Shown in pieces: positions 6,631-13,234 of a DNA stretch of 14,983 nucleotides (the first letter of the stretch is position 1; every line of letters starts with the position of its first letter). The notes under the pieces were generated by a model. That model searched no databases. It was given only the letters and a program-made list of their open reading frames with translations, and was not told the DNA's origin. The stretch is from Candidatus Eiseniibacteriota bacterium (GTDB lineage Bacteria; Eisenbacteria; RBG-16-71-46; JABDJR01): NCBI GenBank assembly GCA_013003415.1, contig JABDJR010000693.1, forward strand, positions 1 through 14,983, in the 5' to 3' direction. The position numbers and the translations under genes are program-made.

Positions 6631-8966
6631 TGGAATCGGGAGCCGCTATGCGGACGACCCAGATTACTTACGATGACGGCATCACTCGACAGTTCTTGTG
6701 GGCAACCACGCTCTGGGGCTTGGTGGCGTTGTTGTTGGGAGTCGTGGTCGCGACGCAACTCTCGTTTTGGCAGGCAAACTTCGGCACATCCTGGTTGAGC
6801 TTTGGGCGTTTACGTCCACTGCACACCAACGCGGCCATTTTTGCTTTTGTAGGAAACATGATGTTTGCGGGTATTTACTACTCGACCCAACGTCTTCTGA
6901 AGGCACGCATGGCCTCCGACATCTTGAGTCGGATCAATTTCTGGGGATGGCAACTGATCATCGTGTCCGCCGCCCTCACTCTCCCCATGGGCTACACCCA
7001 AGGGAAAGAGTACGCCGAACTGATTTGGCCCATCGACATTGCCATCGCCGTTGTTTGGGTGGTGTTTGCCATCAACTTCTTCTGGACGATTGCGAAGCGG
7101 AACGAACCCAAGCTCTACGTAGCCATCTGGTTCTACATTGCGACGATCATCACCATTGCGGTGTTGCACATCGTAAACAGCTTGGTGATTCCCACGAGCC
7201 CCGTGCACAGCTACTCGCTTTACGCGGGAGTGCAAGATGCGCTGGTGCAATGGTGGTACGGCCACAACGCGGTGGGTTTCTTCCTCACCACGCCGATTCT
7301 CGGCATCATGTATTACTTCCTGCCAAAAGCGGCGGAACGGCCGGTCTATTCCTACCGCCTTTCCATTGTTCACTTTTGGGCGCTCATTTTCATCTACATT
7401 TGGGCCGGGCCCCATCATCTTTTGAACACGGCCCTTCCCGCCTGGACTCAGTCCTTGGGCATGGTGTTTAGCCTCATGCTGTGGGCCCCATCCTGGGGCG
7501 GCATGTTGAACGGGCTTCTCACTCTGCGCGGGGCGTGGGACAAACTGCGCACCGAACCCGTCATCAAGTTCTACGTGGTTGCTATCACCTTCTACGGGAT
7601 GTCGACCTTTGAGGGGCCGCTGCTTTCCATTAAAGCCGTGAACTCGCTCGCGCATTACACGGACTGGATTATTGCTCACGTGCACGCGGGTGCTCTGGGT
7701 TGGAACGGGTTTATGGCCGCGGGCATGATTTACTGGCTGGTGCCGCGTCTCTACGGAACCAACCTGTGGTCGAAGCGCCTTGCCGACGCTCACTTCTGGA
7801 TCGGAACCTTCGGGTTGTTGCTCTACGTGGTTGCCATGTGGACCTCGGGCATCAACCAAGGATTGTTCTGGCAAGCCCTCGACGCCGACGGCTTCCTCAA
7901 GTATCCCGACTTTGTTGAAGGCTTGGTTTCGGCTCGCTTCCTCTATCACATGCGTCTTATTGGAGGCACGCTGTACCTGCTCGGCTACATTCTCTTGATC
8001 GTGAACGTGGTCCGCACGGTCGCCAGCGGCAAAGCCGTCAACGTCACGGTAGACGTTGCCGTCCCCGAAAAAGAACACGGCCCCGGCTTCCGGAAGCTCG
8101 TGTTGGCTCGACCCATCGTCTTCACCCTGATGTTCACGGGATTGGGCGTCATCTTCTTCTACGGCGGCCTCATCGCAGCCATCTTGGCTTTGGGCGGCAT
8201 GCTGATTCTGGCCACCGCGACCTACTTGCTCACCGGCGACTCTTGGGGTCAGGGCTATCACCGGGCGCTGGAGGGGAACTCCACCGCGTTTACGGTGCTG
8301 GTTTTGGTGGCCATTCTTGCGGGCGGTATTGCCGAGCTGATTCCCTCGATGATCATTCGCAATGAGGTGCCGGCCATTTCCTCCACCGGCGAACTCATGA
8401 CGCAGAAACCCTACAGCCCGCTGGAGCTGGCGGGTCGCGATGTCTACATCGCCGAGGGTTGTTACAACTGTCACAGCCAGATGATTCGTCCTTTGCGCCA
8501 CGAAACGCTCCGCTATGGCGAGTACTCGCGGCTCGACGAATTCATCTATGACCATCCGTTCCAGTTTGGGTCGAAACGAACGGGGCCGGACTTGCATCGG
8601 GTCGGAGGCAAGTATCCCGACTTGTGGCACTACACGCACATGATGGATCCGCGATCGACGTCGCCGGGATCCAACATGCCCTCCTACGCGTGGCTGAAGG
8701 ACTCCAAAGTTAGCGGGCCCAAGTTGCAGCGAAAGCTCGAAGTCATGCGGCTCTTGGGCGTGCCCTACAGCGATGACGACATCGCTTCTGCGGAAGCCAC
8801 GATGTTGAGTCAGGGAAAACTGATTAGCGACGCCTTGGCCGAAACCGGAATTGAACTCGAGCCCGATAGTCAGATGGCAGCCATCATCGCCTACCTGCAA
8901 AGAATGGGGCGCGGGCCGCGTCCCACTGGTCCTGAAGAACCGGTGGCAGAAGGAGGCTTAGAATGA
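6627..8966 (+). CDS. ccoNO: Fused CcoN-CcoO, catalytic and monohaem subunits of cbb3 cytochrome c oxidase
   Basis: A 779-residue fusion that reduces O2 to water at the inner membrane. The CcoN part (about 1-465, 12 helices) shows the low-spin haem ligand region LHTN (His66), the CuB ligands His213 (YGHN) and His263-His264 (AGPHH), Tyr257 at the position of the cbb3 cross-linked tyrosine, and the haem pair H351/H353 (HVHAG). A linker with two further hydrophobic segments (~493-536) joins it to CcoO (about 545-779), which has a membrane anchor (~553-577), the haem c site CYNCH (612-616) and a likely axial Met684 (SNMPSY). A strong AAAGGAGG site precedes the ATG at 6627. Such fusions are known in Bacteroidota and some other phyla; elsewhere CcoN and CcoO are separate. 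Confidence 0.95.
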   Translation: MMESGAAMRTTQITYDDGITRQFLWATTLWGLVALLLGVVVATQLSFWQANFGTSWLSFGRLRPLHTNAAIFAFVGNMMFAGIYYSTQRLLKARMASDILSRINFWGWQLIIVSAALTLPMGYTQGKEYAELIWPIDIAIAVVWVVFAINFFWTIAKRNEPKLYVAIWFYIATIITIAVLHIVNSLVIPTSPVHSYSLYAGVQDALVQWWYGHNAVGFFLTTPILGIMYYFLPKAAERPVYSYRLSIVHFWALIFIYIWAGPHHLLNTALPAWTQSLGMVFSLMLWAPSWGGMLNGLLTLRGAWDKLRTEPVIKFYVVAITFYGMSTFEGPLLSIKAVNSLAHYTDWIIAHVHAGALGWNGFMAAGMIYWLVPRLYGTNLWSKRLADAHFWIGTFGLLLYVVAMWTSGINQGLFWQALDADGFLKYPDFVEGLVSARFLYHMRLIGGTLYLLGYILLIVNVVRTVASGKAVNVTVDVAVPEKEHGPGFRKLVLARPIVFTLMFTGLGVIFFYGGLIAAILALGGMLILATATYLLTGDSWGQGYHRALEGNSTAFTVLVLVAILAGGIAELIPSMIIRNEVPAISSTGELMTQKPYSPLELAGRDVYIAEGCYNCHSQMIRPLRHETLRYGEYSRLDEFIYDHPFQFGSKRTGPDLHRVGGKYPDLWHYTHMMDPRSTSPGSNMPSYAWLKDSKVSGPKLQRKLEVMRLLGVPYSDDDIASAEATMLSQGKLISDALAETGIELEPDSQMAAIIAYLQRMGRGPRPTGPEEPVAEGGLE

Positions 8967-9142
8967 TTCAGGAATTCTTACGAACCACACCGTTTGCATT
9001 TTGGCCTCTCATGGCTTTCTTCCTCTTCTTCGGCACGTTTATCGCGGTGTTAGCCGTGGTCTTGTGGGGAGCGTGGAAGAAGCGAGCCTTCGATGACGTG
9101 GCTCACCTGCCGCTTCTCGATGATCAGGGGGAGGAGCGATGA
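8963..9142 (+). CDS. ccoQ: CcoQ-type small subunit of cbb3 oxidase
   Basis: A 59-residue protein. One transmembrane helix (residues ~14-37) is followed by WKKRAFDDVAHLPLLDD, matching the basic-then-acidic tail of CcoQ/FixQ, the small non-haem subunit thought to stabilise binding of CcoP to the core complex. The ATG at 8963 overlaps the TGA of ccoNO, and its own TGA overlaps the ATG of ccoP, both as ATGA. A GGAGG sits about 7 bases before the start, inside the end of ccoNO. The position between ccoNO and ccoP is the standard one for ccoQ, which supports the call despite the short length. Confidence 0.82.
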   Translation: MIQEFLRTTPFAFWPLMAFFLFFGTFIAVLAVVLWGAWKKRAFDDVAHLPLLDDQGEER

Positions 9143-9720
9143 GTAAACCGGAAGAAAACAAAGTCGATCAGGTATTCGAACACGACTTTGACGGCATTCA
9201 AGAGTTCGACAACCGTCTTCCTAACTGGTGGCTCTACACGCTGTACGGGGCGGTGATCTTTGGGGTGTTGTACTGGATGTACTTTCACACCACGGCGGTT
9301 GGCCCGTTGCCCGAAGAGCGCTATGAGATGACGGTCATCCAACACAACGAAGAGCAGTTGGCCAGGATGGGAGACCAAGAACTGACCGACGAAACTCTCA
9401 TGATGATGGCGGCGGTTCCGGCTCGGGTGGCCGAGGGAAAAGCGCTATTCCAGCAGTTCTGCACCGTGTGTCATTTGGAACAGGGTCAAGGCTCGGTCGG
9501 TCCGAACCTGACCGACAAATACTGGATTCACGGACCGGAACCCCTGACCATTCATGGGACGGTGATGAATGGCGTGCCGGAAAAGGGCATGGCGGCCTGG
9601 GGAGGCCAGCTTGGCCCCAAGCGGGTGAACGATGTGGTGGCCTTTGTGCTGACGCTTAAGGGAACCGAAGTGGCCGGCAAAGATCCCGAAGGTGAACTGT
9701 ACGAGACGGAAGGTCCCTAG
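9139..9720 (+). CDS. ccoP: CcoP, single-haem membrane-anchored cytochrome c subunit of cbb3 oxidase
   Basis: A 193-residue protein that passes electrons to the CcoNO core. Residues ~15-35 (HDFDGIQEFDNRLPNWWLY) are the FixP N-terminal signature leading into one transmembrane helix (~31-50). A periplasmic cytochrome c domain follows, with the haem site CTVCH (108-112), GPNL (121-124) and the likely axial methionine at 151 (GMAAWGG). The usual proteobacterial CcoP has two haem domains and about 290-310 residues; here there is one CxxCH and no trace of a second domain. It is therefore a natural monohaem form rather than a truncation, since the ORF ends cleanly with the typical post-domain tail. 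The gap to ccoG is 8 bases. Confidence 0.93.
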   Translation: MSKPEENKVDQVFEHDFDGIQEFDNRLPNWWLYTLYGAVIFGVLYWMYFHTTAVGPLPEERYEMTVIQHNEEQLARMGDQELTDETLMMMAAVPARVAEGKALFQQFCTVCHLEQGQGSVGPNLTDKYWIHGPEPLTIHGTVMNGVPEKGMAAWGGQLGPKRVNDVVAFVLTLKGTEVAGKDPEGELYETEGP

Positions 9721-9728
9721 GTAACAGC

Positions 9729-11138
9729 TTGGCTCAAACACAACCACGCAAACGCACCGAGATTCGTTGGCCCGAGAAAGATACGGTCTACACCATCAAC
9801 CCCGATGGGTCCCGTAACTTTCTCCATCCGGCCGATGTGAAGGGCCGGTGGCAGATCCGAAAGAACGTCTTTTGGACGATTCTGATTGGGGTATATCTGC
9901 TGCTGCCGCTGATCACGATCAAGGGCGCTCCAGCCGTGCACATCGACATTCCGGGCCGGGCCGCGACCTTATTCGGGTTCACCTTCACCAACCAAGACTT
10001 CTACCTGACGTTCTTTGTGGTGAGCGCGATCGGTTTCAGCTTGTTTGTGGCCACGTCTCTCTATGGTCGCGTGTGGTGTGGTTTCGCCTGTCCCCAAACC
10101 GTGTTCTTGGAAGGGGTGTTTCGCCGGATCGAACGCTGGATCGAGGGGTCGCGGGCGAAGCGCATTCGTCGAAACATGGGCCCCTGGAACTTCGATAAGG
10201 CGTGGCGGAAGATTTTGAAGCACGCGGCGTTCTTGGGGCTAAGCGCGCTGATCGCTCACGCTTTCGTGGCCTACTTCATTCCCGCCAAAGAACTCGGCAT
10301 GGCGGTGTTTCAATCGCCATCCAATCACTGGGCGGCGTTTCTGTGGACCTTGTTCTGGACGGGCATGCTCTACTTCAACTACTCGTGGTTTCGGGAGCAA
10401 ACCTGTCTGATTATTTGCCCTTATGGTCGTTTGCAATCGGCCCTGATCGATCAGGACACGAAGGTCATCGGCTATGATGACTCTCGCGGGGAGCCGCGCT
10501 CCAAAGTGAACGACGACGGGGGCGACTGCATCGACTGCCATCGCTGTGTACAGGTGTGTCCTACGGGAGTGGATATCCGAAACGGGCTGCAAATGGAGTG
10601 CGTCGGTTGTTTTAACTGCATCGACGCCTGCGACGACATCATGGATAAGCTTGGAAGACCGCGAGGTCTCATTCGCTACGATTCCGGCCGAGCCTTTGCT
10701 ACCGGCGTGCGGCGGAAGCTGCTCCGGCCTCGGTTCTACCTCTATGTGGTGCTTGCTATCTTGGGGTTAGTGGTGGCAACGACCATGATGTCTCGCCGTA
10801 CCGACTTTGAAGCCAAGGTACTGCGCGCTCGGGGTATGCCGTACCAAATCGAGGGTGAGGAGCTCAGAAACCTGTGGACCCTGCGGGTTCAAAACAAGAC
10901 GAGAGCGGAAAAGACGTTCTTTGTTTCCGTAGCCGGGGACAAGGGTGCGCCGGAAGACACCCGATTCGTGGTGGCCCAGGAAAAACTGCGCGCCGGGCCC
11001 ATGTCTCAGGCGGAAACGCCGGTGTTCTCCTATGTGACTCGTGATACTTACGAGGAGCCGTTTCCCATTGCCTTTACGGTGGTCGATTCCGCGAGTGGTA
11101 CGACCAAGGTGGTTAACTTCAAATTCCTAGGACCTTAA
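9729..11138 (+). CDS. ccoG: CcoG/FixG, membrane iron-sulfur protein for cbb3 oxidase assembly
   Basis: A 469-residue polytopic protein with ferredoxin clusters and a C-terminal Ig-like domain. CcoG is implicated in copper reduction and delivery during cbb3 assembly. Visible motifs: WCGFACPQ (Cys117, Cys121), CLIICPYGR (Cys226, Cys230), then two 4Fe-4S motifs, C267xxC270xxC273xxxC277P and C291xxC294xxC297xxxC301. Helices lie near 45-63, 90-112, 165-185, 200-218 and 336-353. The FixG C-terminal domain covers ~360-469. The start is TTG at 9729, 8 bases after ccoP, with only a weak AGGT ahead; no in-frame ATG exists before conserved sequence begins, so TTG is the most credible start and expression may rely on coupling to ccoP. 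Confidence 0.94.
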   Translation: MAQTQPRKRTEIRWPEKDTVYTINPDGSRNFLHPADVKGRWQIRKNVFWTILIGVYLLLPLITIKGAPAVHIDIPGRAATLFGFTFTNQDFYLTFFVVSAIGFSLFVATSLYGRVWCGFACPQTVFLEGVFRRIERWIEGSRAKRIRRNMGPWNFDKAWRKILKHAAFLGLSALIAHAFVAYFIPAKELGMAVFQSPSNHWAAFLWTLFWTGMLYFNYSWFREQTCLIICPYGRLQSALIDQDTKVIGYDDSRGEPRSKVNDDGGDCIDCHRCVQVCPTGVDIRNGLQMECVGCFNCIDACDDIMDKLGRPRGLIRYDSGRAFATGVRRKLLRPRFYLYVVLAILGLVVATTMMSRRTDFEAKVLRARGMPYQIEGEELRNLWTLRVQNKTRAEKTFFVSVAGDKGAPEDTRFVVAQEKLRAGPMSQAETPVFSYVTRDTYEEPFPIAFTVVDSASGTTKVVNFKFLGP

Positions 11139-11142
11139 GGCC

Positions 11143-11274
11143 ATGAAAAAACTCATTCGCGAAAAACCATGGATCCTAGTGCTGGCGTTGATGGCGGCGT
11201 TCATCGTCTCGGACATCATTCTAGCCACCGTGGCATTCAAGAATCCGCCGGTGCGGATCGAGACAACGCCCTAG
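11143..11274 (+). CDS. 43-residue single-helix membrane protein in the ccoH position
   Basis: A short ORF begins 4 bases after the ccoG stop with ATG and has TAAGG just ahead. It encodes a basic N-terminus (MKKLIREK), one transmembrane helix (~9-31, WILVLALMAAFIVSDIILAT) and a tail of about a dozen residues ending VRIETTP. In many cbb3 operons ccoG is followed by ccoH/fixH, whose ~150-residue product has a similar N-terminal helix plus a periplasmic domain. This protein could be a highly reduced CcoH or an unrelated small subunit. No homology is certain from sequence alone; coupling to the operon and a clean start and stop argue that it is real. Nothing recognisable as a gene lies in the 64 bases before the next convergent gene. 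Confidence 0.6.
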   Translation: MKKLIREKPWILVLALMAAFIVSDIILATVAFKNPPVRIETTP

Positions 11275-11338
11275 CCGAAACGAGAGCTGCTGTCATGTCG
11301 GCTTGCTTGCGGCTCAAACCTGCTCCTAGGCGTTAGGC

Positions 11339-12160
11339 TCAGTGCGTTCCTGCGCCCGCGGGAATTGAGAAGTTCACAGATCCACGCGGTTTCCAGGCGT
11401 ATTCTGTGGCTTCCGCATCGCGGATGTGTTCGCCAGCGGTTCCCGCATCCATGGTGAACGTGCGGTGTTTGCTGGGGAGTTGGATGCCGCCAACGTTTTT
11501 GTACGCCTCCAGCGTAATCAGTTTCTCGGGTCCTGGTCCGCCGGGAGCCACGAGTTTACTGGTCACGATATAGAGCGCACCGCCGACGAGATGCGTTTCG
11601 GGGTGAAGTAGAACCTTGTAGTAATCGTCAGGCGAATCCCCGGCCCCTGCCTCATAGGTAACCATCACCTGTTGGTAGGTTGTGCCTTCAAAAGTAAAGT
11701 CGTCCAATTTCTCAAAACTTGCGTTGGAATCGGCAAAGACAAAAGGAATGGCGACAAAGTAATACGGGGTCAACGCCCAGAATCGCGGAGGGGGTGAAAA
11801 TTCGGCGTCGGCCGGGGCAATCCACGCCTCACTTCCGGTCCAGCCAAAGGTCACGTCGCTTCCGGCTACGGTATGGCGGGCCTGTCGGCTGCGGGTGTCA
11901 ACCGATTGCTTGGTGTTCACGACCGCGTCCGGTCCTCGGTCCCTCATGTGATAGACCCAACGAAACTCCAGAACTTCGTTGTTGAGCCAGGTTTCCAATC
12001 CGCCGTGGGCTTTGATGGAAGCCGCAATCAGCTGGCCGCCTTCGCTCATCTGGAGGTGGGCGTCCATCTGTTCGCACAAGATTTGGACGTCGGACTTTTG
12101 GGAAGTGCATCCCAGGAGAGAGAGCGCGCCAAGGCTGAACGCAAGAATAAGGGTCTTCAT
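11339..12160 (-). CDS. DUF6503-like lipoprotein in operon with mqnD
   Basis: A 273-residue protein with a lipoprotein signal peptide: basic Lys2, hydrophobic core and lipobox LLGC (Cys18). The mature part begins with a helix followed by IKAHGGLETW (residues ~49-58), a motif seen at the start of DUF6503-type and related proteins that probably have a LolA/LolB-like beta-sheet fold. The remainder alternates short strands and aromatic segments, ending in SIPAGAGTH. It lies 10 bases downstream of mqnD on the same strand, so it is probably co-transcribed. The Shine-Dalgarno is poor, suggesting coupling to mqnD translation. Function is unknown. A role in carrying a hydrophobic molecule in the periplasm would fit the fold but is speculation. 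Confidence 0.82.
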   Translation of the reverse strand: MKTLILAFSLGALSLLGCTSQKSDVQILCEQMDAHLQMSEGGQLIAASIKAHGGLETWLNNEVLEFRWVYHMRDRGPDAVVNTKQSVDTRSRQARHTVAGSDVTFGWTGSEAWIAPADAEFSPPPRFWALTPYYFVAIPFVFADSNASFEKLDDFTFEGTTYQQVMVTYEAGAGDSPDDYYKVLLHPETHLVGGALYIVTSKLVAPGGPGPEKLITLEAYKNVGGIQLPSKHRTFTMDAGTAGEHIRDAEATEYAWKPRGSVNFSIPAGAGTH

Positions 12161-12170
12161 GTGACTGGCT

Positions 12171-13010
12171 CTAGACCGAGAACTGCAGGTTCACAGGTCC
12201 GGGAATGAGCCCCGCCCGAAAGCCTTCGTCCAGCAAGCGACGCACCGCTTCGCGGCCGCTATCCCCGTAGTCCACCGTACGCTCGTTCACGTACATGCCC
12301 ACAAACTCGTCCGCGAGTTCCATGTTCATGTCGCGGGCGTACTGGAGCGCGTGCTCCACCGCTTCTTCGCGATGCTCCAAGCCGTAGACAATCGACTCTT
12401 TCAGCAGACGCGAAATGGTGGCGATCTTCTCTTCGCCCAAGTCGCGGCGAATGGCGTTGCCGCCCAGGGGCAAGGGGAGCCCGCCGGTACGCTCTTCCCA
12501 CCACTTACCCAGGTTCACGATTTCTTTGAGGCCCTGCTGCTGGTAGGTGAGCTGGCCCTCATGAATGATGAGACCGGCATCGACCTTGCCATCGACCACG
12601 GCTTGGATGATCTGATCGAAGGGGATCACCGTGAACTTGAAGTTCCCGATCATGAGCTTCAGCTCAAGGAAAGCCGAGGTCATGACGCCCGGAATGGCGA
12701 TCAGTCGCGAGCGGAGGTCGTCGACCGCCATTTCTTCTCGAGCCACCACCATGGGGCCGTAGCCCTCACCCATGCTGGCCCCGTGGGGGAGAAGCATGTA
12801 CTTGTCCTGGATATAGGCGTAGGCGTGGATGCTCACCGCGGTGATATCGAGCTCTTTCCGCATGGCCCGCTGATTGAGGGTCTCGATATCCTGCAAGATG
12901 TGCTCGAAGTCGTAGGGGCCCATGTCGATCTTGTGTTTGGCCAGGGCGTAATGCATAAAAGCGTCATCGGGGTCGGGGCTGTGGCCGAGGGTGAGTACTT
13001 CTTTATTCAT
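12171..13010 (-). CDS. mqnD: MqnD, 1,4-dihydroxy-6-naphthoate synthase (futalosine menaquinone pathway)
   Basis: A 279-residue cytoplasmic enzyme of the periplasmic-binding-protein fold that converts cyclic dehypoxanthine futalosine into 1,4-dihydroxy-6-naphthoate. Family motifs in order: GHSPDPDDAFM (9-19), IHAYAY (61-66), the glycine-rich GEGYGP (81-86), IPGVMTSA (106-113), LIIHEGQLTY (147-156) with His150 at the place of the proposed catalytic histidine, and KWWEERTGGLPLPLGG (169-184). SPDPDD replaces the commoner SPCPND of MqnD, so a closely related MqnA/MqnD-like enzyme is the main alternative. The ATG at 13010 is chosen over TTG at 13022 because GAGGA lies 5 bases upstream of it. No other menaquinone gene is nearby. 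Menaquinone would supply electrons to a chain ending in the cbb3 oxidase. Confidence 0.87.
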   Translation of the reverse strand: MNKEVLTLGHSPDPDDAFMHYALAKHKIDMGPYDFEHILQDIETLNQRAMRKELDITAVSIHAYAYIQDKYMLLPHGASMGEGYGPMVVAREEMAVDDLRSRLIAIPGVMTSAFLELKLMIGNFKFTVIPFDQIIQAVVDGKVDAGLIIHEGQLTYQQQGLKEIVNLGKWWEERTGGLPLPLGGNAIRRDLGEEKIATISRLLKESIVYGLEHREEAVEHALQYARDMNMELADEFVGMYVNERTVDYGDSGREAVRRLLDEGFRAGLIPGPVNLQFSV

Positions 13011-13015
13011 GGGGG

Positions 13016-13020
13016 TCCTC
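13016..13020 (-). promoter_or_regulatory. Ribosome binding site that fixes the mqnD start
   Basis: On the minus strand GAGGA is followed by CCCCC and the ATG at 13010. The alternative TTG at 13022 overlaps this site and has no site of its own, so translation should begin at 13010. Confidence 0.55.
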
Positions 13021-13057
13021 AAAGCGCGGATTTGGGCTAAAGAATAGGTAAGCGGTT

Positions 13058-13075
13058 TCTAAACAAAGATTTAGA
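13058..13075. promoter_or_regulatory. 18-base perfect dyad upstream of mqnD, candidate operator
   Basis: TCTAAA-CAAAGA-TTTAGA is a perfect inverted repeat with 6-base arms and a 6-base centre, 47 bases ahead of the mqnD start. The size and symmetry suit a dimeric repressor or activator. I see no convincing sigma70 promoter pair around it, and the regulator is not identifiable from this window. Confidence 0.4.
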
Positions 13076-13076
13076 C

Positions 13077-13096
13077 AAAAACCTCGAAAGACGAGG
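13077..13096 (-). terminator. Terminator-like hairpin with T tract upstream of mqnD
   Basis: Read on the minus strand, CCTCG-TCTTT-CGAGG (13096-13082) is a perfect 5-base-pair GC-rich hairpin followed at once by TTTTT (13081-13077). This is the form of a short intrinsic terminator. No minus-strand gene ends here, because the next gene upstream is on the plus strand. It could therefore insulate mqnD from antisense transcription, end a short RNA, or act as an attenuator in a longer mqnD leader. Confidence 0.35.
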
Positions 13097-13168
13097 CAAA
13101 TCAAGGCCATGAGTCTAGCGGCATTGGGCCCCAGATGCCATGTTTCTTGAGGTCCCTGCGCCTCGGGG

Positions 13169-13197
13169 TTGACGTCGAGGCCTTAACCCTCTTAAAT
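13169..13197 (+). promoter_or_regulatory. Sigma70-type promoter for the beta-barrel protein gene
   Basis: TTGACG (13169-13174), matching five of six consensus bases, is followed after 17 bases by TTAAAT (13192-13197), matching four of six. Transcription would begin near 13204, leaving a leader of about 30 bases containing the strong AGGAGG site (13223-13228) before the ATG at 13235. Confidence 0.45.
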
Positions 13198-13209
13198 CCC
13201 AGGGGTTAA
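13183..13209. promoter_or_regulatory. TTAACCC/GGGTTAA inverted repeat overlapping the -10 region
   Basis: TTAACCC (13183-13189) and GGGTTAA (13203-13209) are exact inverted copies separated by 13 bases. They straddle the predicted -10 hexamer (13192-13197) and transcription start of the beta-barrel gene. This position suits a repressor operator. Alternatively, part of it could form a structure at the 5' end of the mRNA. Confidence 0.4.
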
Positions 13210-13234
13210 ACGAATGTGATTCAGGAGGGCAATC

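Noticed and set aside
6810..8900. A 696-codon open frame on the minus strand opposite ccoNO
   Set aside because: It is wholly antisense to a certain gene. Its product is an unordered mix rich in His, Val, Arg and Asp, with no helices or motifs. Long shadows of this kind arise from the codon bias of a G+C-rich gene.
9139..9720. CcoP as a frameshifted or broken two-haem protein
   Set aside because: No second CxxCH is found in any frame before ccoG, and the next gene starts 8 bases later. The protein ends with a normal tail, so a genuine monohaem form is the better reading.
11275..11338. An intrinsic terminator at the end of the oxidase operon
   Set aside because: Only a four-base stem (CCTA/TAGG near 11325-11337) with no T run was found, which is too weak to call.
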